From Amycolatopsis lurida (GTDB taxonomy: Bacteria; Actinomycetota; Actinomycetes; Mycobacteriales; Pseudonocardiaceae): 64,000 nucleotides of DNA. Positions 39,940 through 48,230 of the stretch are shown here, piece after piece. Where the stretch lies: NCBI RefSeq assembly GCF_900105055.1, contig NZ_FNTA01000004.1, positions 2,387,501-2,451,500 on the forward strand. Reading direction: 5' to 3'. The translations under genes were made by a program, and so were the position numbers. Every line of letters starts with the position of its first letter. Position 1 is the first letter of the stretch. The notes beneath the pieces are model-generated. The model saw nothing but the letters and a program-made list of their open reading frames with translations. It did no database searches and was not told the origin of the DNA.

Positions 39940-40766
39940 ACGGTCTCTCCCAGTGTCTCGCGCGATCCGGCGCGGAAGAACCGGATCAGCTCGCGGTTCA
40001 CCGCTTCCGGGTTCTCCAGGTAACCGAAATGCCCGCACTCGGGAATCGTGCGGTACGTCGCGCCGGGGATCGCGGAGGCCAGCTCCAGTCCGCCGGCGGG
40101 TGGCGCCACGAGGTCGTGCTCGAACGAGATGACGTGACAGGGCACCTTGATCGCCTTGTAGGCGTCGTGGCGGTCGGGCAACGCGCTCACCAGAAGCTGT
40201 GCGCGGACACCGGGTCCCCAAGCCCCGGACGCCGCGAACAGGTCGAGCCAGTCGGCCGCGGCGTCGTCGTCGGCGAGGGTCGCGGGCCCCAGGTTGTGCA
40301 TGGCACGGACGGCGGCGAGGAAACCCGGCGGCAACTCGATGCCCTGCTCGATCAGCTTCGCCTCGCCCTCGGCGAGCTCCCGCTGGACGAGGCTGCTCTT
40401 GCCACAGGCCGCCATCAGCACGACCGAATCCAGCAGTTCCGGTTGGGCGAGCGCGAGTTCCTGCGCGATGTACGAACCCATCGACGTGCCGATCACCCGG
40501 CAGGGCACGGCGTCGAGATACTCGATCAGGGAGGCCACGTCGTCGACGAGGTCCGCGATCGTGAACCCGCCCGCGCCGTCGTCGCTCGGCGGGATGCCGC
40601 GGTTGTCCATGGTGATCACCCGGAAACCGGCGGCACGGAGCGCGGGAACCTGATGCAGGTCCCACACCGAACTCGGCGCGCCGGTGCCGGTCAGCAGAAG
40701 GACAGGCGGGCCGTCACCACAGTCGTTGTAGGACAACCGGATCCCGTTCTCGGTTGTCATCAGCAT
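39936..40766 (-). CDS. bhp: Bhp, alpha/beta-hydrolase thioesterase releasing beta-hydroxytyrosine
   Basis: A 276-residue alpha/beta hydrolase with nucleophile GTSMGSYIAQ, TMDNRGIPPSDD, and a C-terminal catalytic His in PECGHFGYLENP. It hydrolyses beta-hydroxytyrosyl-PCP made by OxyD and the A-PCP protein. The ATG at 40766 lies after AAGGAG; a second ATG at 40760 is possible. It is divergent from hpgT, so their promoters share 40767-40918. Confidence 0.92.
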   Translation of the reverse strand: MLMTTENGIRLSYNDCGDGPPVLLLTGTGAPSSVWDLHQVPALRAAGFRVITMDNRGIPPSDDGAGGFTIADLVDDVASLIEYLDAVPCRVIGTSMGSYIAQELALAQPELLDSVVLMAACGKSSLVQRELAEGEAKLIEQGIELPPGFLAAVRAMHNLGPATLADDDAAADWLDLFAASGAWGPGVRAQLLVSALPDRHDAYKAIKVPCHVISFEHDLVAPPAGGLELASAIPGATYRTIPECGHFGYLENPEAVNRELIRFFRAGSRETLGETV

Positions 40767-40918
40767 GATGCTCCTTGAGGGAAAATGGCCGCTGCGCCGA
40801 GATTCGATGAAGGGGCGCGGAGCCGACCGTACCTTCGGGGATCGAGTGTCCGAACCATCGGCGATGGACATTCTCCGAAAATGGCGTCCACGGCCTGTTC
40901 TTGACACCTGAACGGCGC

Positions 40919-42223
40919 ATGGAAATCCTAGTATTCATGGATTCAAACGGTCTGTCCACTCACTGGAACGTGGAAACGCTGCATGGATCGCTCACCGATC
41001 CGGCCATCTCGTCGATGAATCTGCTCAACGAACTGATCGACGAATACCCTGTGGCCATTTCCATGGCGGCAGGCCGGCCGTACGAAGAGTTCTTCGACAT
41101 CCGGCTCATCCACGAATACATCGACGCCTATTGCGCGCATCTGCGCGAAGATCGAAAACTGGACGAGGCGGGGGTGACCCGCACACTCTTCCAATACGGC
41201 ACCACCAAGGGCGTCATCGCCGATCTCATCGCCAGGAACATCGCGGAAGACGAGAACATCGACGCCGCCCCGGAATCCGTCGTCGTGACCGTCGGCGCTC
41301 AGGAGGCCATGTTCCTGGTCCTGCGCACGCTGCGCGCGGGCGACCGGGACGTCCTGCTCGCGCCCGCCCCCACCTACGTCGGGCTGACCGGCGCCGCGCT
41401 GCTCACCGACACCCCCGTCTGGCCGGTGCGCTCGACCGAGAACGGCATCGATCCGGACGACCTCGTCCTCCAACTGAAGCGGGCCGACGAACAGGGCAAG
41501 CGGGTGCGGGCCTGCTACGTGACCCCCAACTTCGCCAATCCCACCGGCACCAGCATGGATCTGCCGTCGCGACACCGGCTCCTCGACGTCGCCGAGCAGA
41601 ACGGGATCCTGCTCCTGGAGGACAACGCGTACGGGCTGTTCGGCTCCGAGCGGCTGCCCTCACTGAAGTCCCTCGACCGGTCGGGTTCCGTGGTCTACAT
41701 CGGCTCCTTCGCCAAGACCGGCATGCCCGGCGCCCGCGTCGGCTTCGCGGTGGCGGATCAGCGGATGGCCGACGGCGGCCTGTACGCCGACCAGCTTTCG
41801 AAGCTCAAGGGCATGCTCACGGTGAACACCTCCCCCATCGCCCAAGCCGTGATCGCCGGGAAACTCCTGCTCAACGACTTCAGCCTCACCAAGGCCAACG
41901 CGCGGGAAATCGCCATCTACCAGCGCAATCTGCAGCTGACGCTGGGCGAACTCGACCGCAGGCTCGGCTCGTGCGCCGGCGTCACCTGGAACACCCCGAC
42001 CGGCGGCTTCTTCGTCACCGTCACGGTCCCGTTCGTCGTCGACGACGAACTGCTGGAGGTCGCCGCGCGCGACCACGGGGTGCTGTTCACGCCGATGCAC
42101 CACTTCTACGGCGGCAAAGGCGGATTCCACCAGCTGCGGTTGTCGATCAGCCTGCTCACTCCGGAACTGATCGAGGAGGGTGTCGCGCGGCTCGCGGCGC
42201 TCATCACGCCGCGGCTTCCCTGA
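40919..42223 (+). CDS. hpgT: HpgT, hydroxyphenylglycine/dihydroxyphenylglycine aminotransferase
   Basis: A PLP-dependent class I/II aminotransferase: TTKGVIADLIARN, VTVGAQEAMFLVLRTL, LLEDNAYGLFG and PLP lysine SFAKTGMPGARVGF. It aminates 4-hydroxyphenylglyoxylate and 3,5-dihydroxyphenylglyoxylate. It is the only plus-strand gene in the cluster part of the window. The start is uncertain: ATG 40919 gives 434 residues, ATG 40937 gives 428 with GGAAA 11 bases before it; neither has a strong ribosome site. TTGACA (40901-40906) precedes, with TAGTAT at 40929-40934. Confidence 0.92.
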   Translation: MEILVFMDSNGLSTHWNVETLHGSLTDPAISSMNLLNELIDEYPVAISMAAGRPYEEFFDIRLIHEYIDAYCAHLREDRKLDEAGVTRTLFQYGTTKGVIADLIARNIAEDENIDAAPESVVVTVGAQEAMFLVLRTLRAGDRDVLLAPAPTYVGLTGAALLTDTPVWPVRSTENGIDPDDLVLQLKRADEQGKRVRACYVTPNFANPTGTSMDLPSRHRLLDVAEQNGILLLEDNAYGLFGSERLPSLKSLDRSGSVVYIGSFAKTGMPGARVGFAVADQRMADGGLYADQLSKLKGMLTVNTSPIAQAVIAGKLLLNDFSLTKANAREIAIYQRNLQLTLGELDRRLGSCAGVTWNTPTGGFFVTVTVPFVVDDELLEVAARDHGVLFTPMHHFYGGKGGFHQLRLSISLLTPELIEEGVARLAALITPRLP

Positions 42224-42239
42224 GTCGCTCTGGTACGGG

Positions 42240-42273
42240 AAAGGCCCCCATCCTCGCGGGATGGGGGCCTTTT
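42240..42273. terminator. Hairpin terminator after hpgT
   Basis: AAAGGCCCCCATC pairs perfectly with GATGGGGGCCTTT around a short loop and is followed by further T, 17 bases after the hpgT stop. It is a classical stem with a T-run on the plus strand. Confidence 0.85.
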
Positions 42274-42342
42274 CGTGTTGGGCCGTGTCTCGGGGTGCTG
42301 CGAAAGCCACGCCTCCGGGCCGCGACCGACCCCGGAAATACA

Positions 42343-42387
42343 TGAAGGCCCCCTTCATTGCGTCTAGCGCAGTGAAGGGGGCCTTCA
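42343..42387. repeat. Palindrome TGAAGGCCCCCTTCA...TGAAGGGGGCCTTCA between convergent genes
   Basis: Twenty-base arms with a single mismatch and a short centre lie 13 bases before the stop of the minus-strand methyltransferase gene. Each arm is itself nearly palindromic. It can terminate minus-strand transcription. Confidence 0.65.
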
Positions 42388-42400
42388 CGTACTTACCCGA

Positions 42401-43441
42401 TCAGGGCTTGGTGCCGGTCACCAACGCGTGCTCGAACGGCAGCTCCACCGAACGCACGTCCACACAACCCACCGACTTCAGCCACGCCGACGCCTCGGCC
42501 TGCGGCCAGGCCATCCCGCGTCCGGTGGCCAGAATGTTGAGGTACAGCGAAAGCCGCGCCGACAGCGGGCCGCCGGTCTCGTCGTCCGCGGCCGCGAAGC
42601 CGTAGATCGAGATCTTCCCACCGGACGGCAGCACCTCGTACGCCTTGGCCAGCAACATGACGGACTGCTCGGCGGTGAAGGTGTCGAGCACGTGGCTGAA
42701 CAGAGCGTGGTCCGTGCCGCCGGGGAACGCATCGGTCAGCAGGTCGGCCGGGTGCAGGGTGAGCCTGTCGGTCACCTCGGCGGGCACGCGCTGTTCGGCC
42801 AGCTCCACGCTGCTCGGCAGATCGAGCAACGTGGCCTTGAGGCCGGGGTTGGCCTTCAACAGGGCCGCCGCCGTGGTGCCGTCGCCGCCGCCGACGTCGA
42901 GCAGATGCCGCGACGACTTGACGTCGATGTGCTCCAGCAGCCCCGGCATCGTCTGCAGTGAGAACGCCGACATCGCCGTGTAGAAGATCCGCGCCTTCTC
43001 CGGGTCGTTGCCGAGCCGCGCGTACAGCGTGTCCCCCGGGCCGTCGAGGGCGTCGAGGGCCTCGTTGGTGCCGGCGCGCAGCGCGGAGGTCATCCGCGCG
43101 AACGCCGGATAGTAGATGGTCTTCCAGCTGAGCAGGATGTGCTGCCAGCTCTCCGGTCCGGTCGTGGCGAGCAGTTCGGTCGCGACCGGGTGGTTCACAT
43201 AGTCGACGCCCCGCTTCTCGATCAGGCCCGTGGTCGTCAGGGCGAGCATCAGCACTCGGACCTTGTGCGGCTCCAGGCCGGTGAACTCACCGAGCGCCGC
43301 GGCGTCGGCGCCGCCACGCTCTTCCAGGAAGTCGAAGATGTCCAACTCGATACCGGACACCACCGCGTTGAACAGGGCGGGACCGTTGGCGATCAGCTGG
43401 AAACGGCGGTGAACCTCGGTGGAGTCGAGCGATTCCTGCAT
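42401..43441 (-). CDS. SAM-dependent O-methyltransferase (COMT-like)
   Basis: From ATG 43441 (site GGAAAGGAAAAC) the protein has 346 residues: an N-terminal winged-helix dimerisation domain (FNAVVSGIELDIFDFLEERGG) and a Rossmann domain with the SAM motif LLDVGGGDGTTAAALLK, LLDLPSSVELAEQ and HVLDTFTAEQ. This is the plant-COMT/actinobacterial O-methyltransferase family. In a ristocetin-type cluster it is a candidate for esterifying the C-terminal carboxyl, but the second methyltransferase at 47392-48204 competes for that role. Confidence 0.82.
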   Translation of the reverse strand: MQESLDSTEVHRRFQLIANGPALFNAVVSGIELDIFDFLEERGGADAAALGEFTGLEPHKVRVLMLALTTTGLIEKRGVDYVNHPVATELLATTGPESWQHILLSWKTIYYPAFARMTSALRAGTNEALDALDGPGDTLYARLGNDPEKARIFYTAMSAFSLQTMPGLLEHIDVKSSRHLLDVGGGDGTTAAALLKANPGLKATLLDLPSSVELAEQRVPAEVTDRLTLHPADLLTDAFPGGTDHALFSHVLDTFTAEQSVMLLAKAYEVLPSGGKISIYGFAAADDETGGPLSARLSLYLNILATGRGMAWPQAEASAWLKSVGCVDVRSVELPFEHALVTGTKP

Positions 43442-43504
43442 CGGCAGTTTTCCTTTCCGGCCGGCGGAGATTTCCGCAGACGTTGAGAACGACACCGGCC
43501 CGCC

Positions 43505-45289
43505 TCAGAAGGAGCCGGACGCCGGTCCGGCATTGGCGTCGAAAGAGCTGCCGGAGTAATCGGGATGGAGTACGGAGAAGGCATAGGTGGCGGGCGCGGC
43601 GATCATCGCCGCGACACCGAGGACGAGGGCGGCCGTGACCAGAGATTTCGAAGCGTTCTCACGCATTCGAGCCACGATCAGCACGACGAGGGCGGCCACC
43701 CCGAGCACGAGCGTGCCCCATTTCGCCCACGGCAGGAAGTTCGGGTAATGGGACCACAGCCAGGCGCCCCAAGCCAGCTCCGCCGCGATGGCGATCGGCA
43801 GGATCCAGCCCTGCCTGCCGCCATTGTGGTACGCCCGCCAGAAGGTGACGATGCCGAGCGCGGAAAGCGCGGCGATCGCCGGAGCCAGAGAGGCCACGTA
43901 CGCGGTGTGCGCGACAGCGCTCGCGCTGAAGACGAAAAGGAAGGTCACCAGCCAGACGCCCCACATCACCAGCCCGCCGCGCACCGGATCGGTGCGCTCG
44001 GCCCGGCGCCACCACCAGAGCCCGCACAGCAGGGACAGCAGGGCGAGCGGGAACAGCCAGGCGATCGCGACGCCGAGGTGACCGTCGAGCAGTTTGGTCG
44101 CCCCCATCGGATCCGCTCGAGTCTCCATTTTGGACTCATCCGGCTGCGGGCCGCCCGGGCCGAGGGGCTGACCGCCTTCGGCCTTCGGGCCGAAGTCCCC
44201 GTTCTGCTCGTCCTGGTGCTTGGTCCCGAAGTTCCCGTTCTCGTCCAGGCCCTGGCCGCCGCCGGGGCCCTGAGGATCCCCGGGGCCGTCACCCGGACCG
44301 CCCTCGGGACCCCCAGGGCCACCAGGGAAGTCGCCAGGACCACCTTCCGGCCCACCGGGTCCGCCTGGGCCGAGCGACGGCAGGCCACCACGGCCGTTGG
44401 GGTCCTCGGCGCCGGGCAGGTGGATGCCGACGCGGCCGAGACCGTTGTAGCCGAACACCATGGCGAAGGCGCTGTTGTTCGTGGTGCCGCTGATATGCGG
44501 GCGGGAGCTGTCCGGGGTGAAGGTGTAGAGCGCGATCCACGACAGCGAGACCGCCAGCGTCACGACACCGGCGAGCGCCAGGTGCTTCGCCCGGCGACGC
44601 AGTTCCACCGGCGCGCTCAGCAGGTAGCCGATGGCCAGCGCGGGAAGGATCATCCACGCCTGCACCATTTTCGCCTGGAAGCCGATGCCGACCCAGACAC
44701 CGGCCCAGACCAGCGACCGGAGCCGCGCCTCGAGCACGGCGCGCTGATAGGCGTCGACGGCCAGCACCAGGCACATCGTCAGCAGGCCGTCCTGCATGCT
44801 GTGCCCGAACATGGACGCGAGCACCGGGGTGAGGGTGAAGATGCCGGCGGCGAGCAGGCCGGGCACCACACCCGCCCAGCGGCGCACGACCCGGTACAGC
44901 ACCAGCACCGAGATCACGCCTTCGATCACCTGCGGCAGCGCCAGCGACCATTCGTGGTAGCCGAAGATCTTGGCCGAGATGGCCTGCGGCGCGAACGATC
45001 CGGCGAGTTTGTCGAGCGTGTACGTCGCGCCCGGATCGACGGTGCCGTAGAAGAACGCCTTCCAGCTCTCGGACATGCTCTTGGCCGTGTCCGAGTACAG
45101 CGGCGCGAAGTCGACCCTCGGCAGGTTCCAGGCATAGAGCACCAAGGCCACGAAGGCGATGCCCAGCAGCGCCGGCCGGGCCCACCGCGGCTGATCGGCG
45201 GGTGAGCGCCAGAACGCCCAGCGGCCGCGCACCCCCTCGGGGGCGGGGTCCGGTGACGGTGACGGCAGATGGGTGAGTGTTGCGGACAC
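43505..45289 (-). CDS. Polytopic GT39/ArnT-type glycosyltransferase with Gly/Pro-rich loop
   Basis: A 594-residue membrane protein with about 10-11 helices. The first loop has NLPRVDFAPLYSDTAKSMSESW with acidic residues as in ArnT/GT39. Between helices, at residues about 305-385, is a long extracytoplasmic insert rich in Gly and Pro (GGPGGPEGGPGDFPGG and similar) plus acidic residues. The C-terminal part (PDYSGSSFDANAGPASGSF) is flexible. Substrate is probably a polyprenyl-phosphate sugar; mannose is the best candidate by analogy, arabinose another. The GTG start follows GAGGTACCG. Confidence 0.78.
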   Translation of the reverse strand: MSATLTHLPSPSPDPAPEGVRGRWAFWRSPADQPRWARPALLGIAFVALVLYAWNLPRVDFAPLYSDTAKSMSESWKAFFYGTVDPGATYTLDKLAGSFAPQAISAKIFGYHEWSLALPQVIEGVISVLVLYRVVRRWAGVVPGLLAAGIFTLTPVLASMFGHSMQDGLLTMCLVLAVDAYQRAVLEARLRSLVWAGVWVGIGFQAKMVQAWMILPALAIGYLLSAPVELRRRAKHLALAGVVTLAVSLSWIALYTFTPDSSRPHISGTTNNSAFAMVFGYNGLGRVGIHLPGAEDPNGRGGLPSLGPGGPGGPEGGPGDFPGGPGGPEGGPGDGPGDPQGPGGGQGLDENGNFGTKHQDEQNGDFGPKAEGGQPLGPGGPQPDESKMETRADPMGATKLLDGHLGVAIAWLFPLALLSLLCGLWWWRRAERTDPVRGGLVMWGVWLVTFLFVFSASAVAHTAYVASLAPAIAALSALGIVTFWRAYHNGGRQGWILPIAIAAELAWGAWLWSHYPNFLPWAKWGTLVLGVAALVVLIVARMRENASKSLVTAALVLGVAAMIAAPATYAFSVLHPDYSGSSFDANAGPASGSF

Positions 45290-45302
45290 TCCGGTACCTC
45301 GC

Positions 45303-46133
45303 TTAACCGTTGTTGTCGTCGAGGAGAACGGGCCAGGTGGTTTCGCCGAATCCGCCCCGCGGCGAATTCTTCCGCGCGTGCTCGTCCAGCCTCTCGAACA
45401 AGTTCTTGTTCCTGCCGTTGAGCATCGTCAGCTGGGAAGAATAGCACTCGACGGCTTCTCGTTTCCGTTTCCAAGTCTCCGTCGTCGCGGATTCGAATTC
45501 GGAAGTGCCGAGCCGGAAACCGGCGGGGAGTTCGATCGTTCCCGGTTTGAACATCGAATAGGGAAGGTCTTCCCAGAGCCGTATCGGAACGTTCTTCGCG
45601 CGCGCGGCGGAGAACGCTGCCAACGCGGCGTCACGGGTGGCCAGGTTGTCGGGATGGTCGACGACGGCCGCGCACGTGACGATCAGCGTCGGCTCGAACT
45701 CCGCCACGATCGCCTCGATGTCGTCCCTGATCTCGGCGACCAGACCGTCGTCGCCCGGTGAATCCTGGGCCACCGCGAGCTTTTGCCCGCCCTCCACGTG
45801 ATCGGTGAGCCACCGGCCGTCCGGCAGCCTCCGGTAGATGGAGTCGAGGAACCGGCCGTGCCGGTAAGCCAGCCCCAGATGCGCGAGCGCGGCGATGTCC
45901 TCGCTCCGGCGATGGAGCGGCGCGTCGTCCTCCGGCGAAAGACCCCAGACCGCGTGCATTCGCTCCGCCGCCGCGGAATAGGGAGGCGGTGCCGTTCCCG
46001 CGAAGACCGTGTAGACGAGTACCTCCGCGCCATCCCGCGCCGCTTGGGCGAGGCTCGCGCCGAGGGAAAGGACCGCGTCGTCCAAATGCGGGGAGATCGC
46101 CAGCAGCCGGGTCGCGCCGGGGCGTGGAAGCAT
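45303..46133 (-). CDS. PIG-L/LmbE-type N-acetylglucosaminyl deacetylase
   Basis: A 276-residue zinc hydrolase with AISPHLDDAVLSLG (PHxDD metal motif) near the N-terminus and VVDHPDNLATRDAALAAF, which provides the further His. Homologues in the teicoplanin and A40926 clusters remove the acetyl from the GlcNAc placed on residue 4. No GlcNAc is known in ristocetin, so its substrate here is unclear. The ATG at 46133 was chosen from the family N-terminus; the ribosome site is weak. A palindrome separates it from the upstream glycosyltransferase gene. Confidence 0.85.
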   Translation of the reverse strand: MLPRPGATRLLAISPHLDDAVLSLGASLAQAARDGAEVLVYTVFAGTAPPPYSAAAERMHAVWGLSPEDDAPLHRRSEDIAALAHLGLAYRHGRFLDSIYRRLPDGRWLTDHVEGGQKLAVAQDSPGDDGLVAEIRDDIEAIVAEFEPTLIVTCAAVVDHPDNLATRDAALAAFSAARAKNVPIRLWEDLPYSMFKPGTIELPAGFRLGTSEFESATTETWKRKREAVECYSSQLTMLNGRNKNLFERLDEHARKNSPRGGFGETTWPVLLDDNNG

Positions 46134-46195
46134 GGTGCTGATTTTGGTTACCGCCTTGTCGCACTTCAACGGAGTGGGGCTGGACAGTGCCTGGG

Positions 46196-46243
46196 CCTCG
46201 TGAGTGGTAAGGACGGTTAGAACCGTCCTTACCACTCACGAGG
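46196..46243. repeat. Near-perfect 48-base palindrome (family C)
   Basis: Twenty-three-base arms (CTCGTGAGTGGTAAGGACGG within) with a 2-base centre lie between the deacetylase start and the stop of the glycosyltransferase at 46244. A related palindrome at 63033-63078 differs by TT/AA changes matched on both arms. Confidence 0.8.
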
Positions 46244-47371
46244 TCAACGCACGACCGCGGCGCGCACGAGTTCCGCGGCCACCGTCGTCCCGTCGGTGCG
46301 GATCGTGCCGGCGACGGCTTTCGCGCGGGCCGAGGTTTCCGGGGCCAGCGCCGTGACGAGCGCGGCGGAAAGCGAATCGACGGTCGGGTTCGGGCCGTCG
46401 TGCGCCACCCCGATGCCCAGTTCGGCCACCTTGGCGGCGAAATGCGGATGGTCCGCGATCTGCGGGACCACGATCTGCGGGACTCCCGCCAGTGCCGCCA
46501 CGTGTGTCGTGCCGGTGCCACCATGGTGGACCGCGGCGGCCACGCGGCCGAAGAGCGCTTGCAGATTTTCCTCTCCGACGGCCAGGCAGTCGGCGCCGTC
46601 GTCCGGCAACGTCAAACCCGCCCAACCATGGGAAAGGATCACCCGGCACCCCTGGGCACGGATCGCCTCGACGGCCACCTTGGCGATTTCGGCGGGGGCG
46701 GGCGAGCAGCCGAAGCCGACGTACACCGGCGCCGGACCGTCGGCGAGAAACGCTTCCAGATCCGCGGAAAGCGGACGATCGTCGGGGTGGATCCACGCGC
46801 CGGTCCGGACGCCGCCGGCCGCCGGTGCCAGGAGCGGATCCGCCGCCAGCAAGGGCTGGTCGGTGGTGCTGAAGTCGTACAGGTCCTTCACCGGTGGGAG
46901 ACCGATCGAAGCCCGGAGCTCGTTGAGCGGGCCGCCGAACATCCCGTCGGCACCGTTGTTGTACATGCCCCGGTGTTCGGGCGACGGCACGAGCGCCGGC
47001 GAGGGAACGACGGAGAAGTACGGGATGCCCAGTTTCTCGGCCACCGAACGGACACCGATCGCGCCCGACAGCAGGCCGGTCGCCACCACCGCGTCGCACC
47101 CTTCGGCGGCCGCCGGGATCTTGTCGAACTGCTCGGCCATCCCCGCGATCGCGGCTTCGGGCGATTCGGGCGGTCCGCCCAGCGCGCCCGCTTCTTCGAG
47201 CACGGGCTTGCCGACGACGATATGCGGCACGCCGACCTCGGCCAGCCGTCCGGTGTAGTCGGGAGGCGCACACATCCGCACCTCGTCACCCTGCTCGCGC
47301 AACCGCAATGCCAGCGCCACCAGCGGTTCGACCTCGCCGCGGGTTCCGTACGACCAAAACAACACGCGCAT
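46244..47371 (-). CDS. GT1 glycosyltransferase of glycopeptide tailoring
   Basis: From ATG 47371 (site AGGGGATACGAA) a 375-residue GT-B enzyme: [36 protein letters not shown], and the nucleotide-sugar site VHHGGTGTTHVAALAGVPQIVV. The region MYNNGADGMFGG resembles the GtfA group more than the GtfB/E glucosyltransferases. It is separated from the other three gtf genes by a methyltransferase gene. The sugar it transfers cannot be read from sequence; candidates in a ristocetin-type product are ristosamine, rhamnose, arabinose or glucose. Confidence 0.85.
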   Translation of the reverse strand: MRVLFWSYGTRGEVEPLVALALRLREQGDEVRMCAPPDYTGRLAEVGVPHIVVGKPVLEEAGALGGPPESPEAAIAGMAEQFDKIPAAAEGCDAVVATGLLSGAIGVRSVAEKLGIPYFSVVPSPALVPSPEHRGMYNNGADGMFGGPLNELRASIGLPPVKDLYDFSTTDQPLLAADPLLAPAAGGVRTGAWIHPDDRPLSADLEAFLADGPAPVYVGFGCSPAPAEIAKVAVEAIRAQGCRVILSHGWAGLTLPDDGADCLAVGEENLQALFGRVAAAVHHGGTGTTHVAALAGVPQIVVPQIADHPHFAAKVAELGIGVAHDGPNPTVDSLSAALVTALAPETSARAKAVAGTIRTDGTTVAAELVRAAVVR

Positions 47372-47391
47372 TTCGTATCCCCTGGTGTACT

Positions 47392-48204
47392 TCAGCGCCG
47401 GACCGCGGCGATGCCGACCGTGGCGTAGTTGATGGTGAACGAGCCACCGATTTCGTCGATGGCCGAGCCGAGGTACGCGAGGAACCGGGCGCGCGCGTCC
47501 TCCGCGAGGTGGTTGAGCCCGCCCTGGGTCGGGATCTGGTCCAGCCACTCGTCACGGGTGCAGACACGCGACCACTCGAAGCGCAGTTCCTCCGGCCGGC
47601 TGAACGCGCCGGTCCGGAGGATGCCTTCCGCCGCCTTCACGTACTGCTTGGCGTAGACCTGTTGGACGTACTCTTCGACATCTTCGTCCTTTTTGGACGG
47701 TGGCTCGAACTTCACGTCCGGCATGGCGTGCCGGTACGCCTCCCCCTGCGCCGTCATGACGGCCTCCGGGAGCTCGAAACCGTTGTCGAACAACGCGATC
47801 AGGCCATGCGGGGCGAGCACGTCCGCCACCTTGGCCGCACCCGCGAACGGGTCCACCCAGTGCCAGGCGGTCCCCGAGGTGACCGCGTCGAAGGTGCGGC
47901 CGGCCGGGTCCCAGTCCTCGAACTTGGCGACCTCGACGTCGAGCCCGCGCCTGCGGGCGACCTCCGCCATCCGCGCGTCCGGCTCGACGCCGAGCACCGT
48001 GCAGCCCGCCGCCTGGAACGGGCGGGACGAAAGGCCGGTACCGCAGCCGACGTCCACGAAGTTCTTCCCGGGGCTCAGCGAGACGACCCGGTCGACCAGC
48101 GCTTCGGGATAGGTGGGCCGGGCGCGGTCGTACCGTTCGGCGTCGGCGCCGAACCACTGCGCCATCTGCCGGTTCTCGTGCGGTGCTGCAGCCAGATCGG
48201 ACAT
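47392..48204 (-). CDS. Class I SAM-dependent methyltransferase
   Basis: A 270-residue protein starting MSDLAAAPHENRQMAQWFGADAERYD (ATG 48204; GTGAGGAAA just before). Rossmann motif NFVDVGCGTGLSSRPFQAAG, then VEPDARMAEVA and the post-motif DAVTSGTAWHWVDP. This is the UbiE/SmtA-like group. Position between two glycosyltransferase genes suggests action on a glycopeptide sugar or on the C-terminal carboxyl. Which of the two cluster methyltransferases makes the ester cannot be settled here. Confidence 0.82.
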   Translation of the reverse strand: MSDLAAAPHENRQMAQWFGADAERYDRARPTYPEALVDRVVSLSPGKNFVDVGCGTGLSSRPFQAAGCTVLGVEPDARMAEVARRRGLDVEVAKFEDWDPAGRTFDAVTSGTAWHWVDPFAGAAKVADVLAPHGLIALFDNGFELPEAVMTAQGEAYRHAMPDVKFEPPSKKDEDVEEYVQQVYAKQYVKAAEGILRTGAFSRPEELRFEWSRVCTRDEWLDQIPTQGGLNHLAEDARARFLAYLGSAIDEIGGSFTINYATVGIAAVRR

Positions 48205-48230
48205 TTTCCTCACCCTGGTCAGGTTGATGG

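Noticed and set aside
40854-40875. GTCCGA...ATGGAC between bhp and hpgT as a StrR operator
   Set aside because: The spacer is 10 bases instead of 17.
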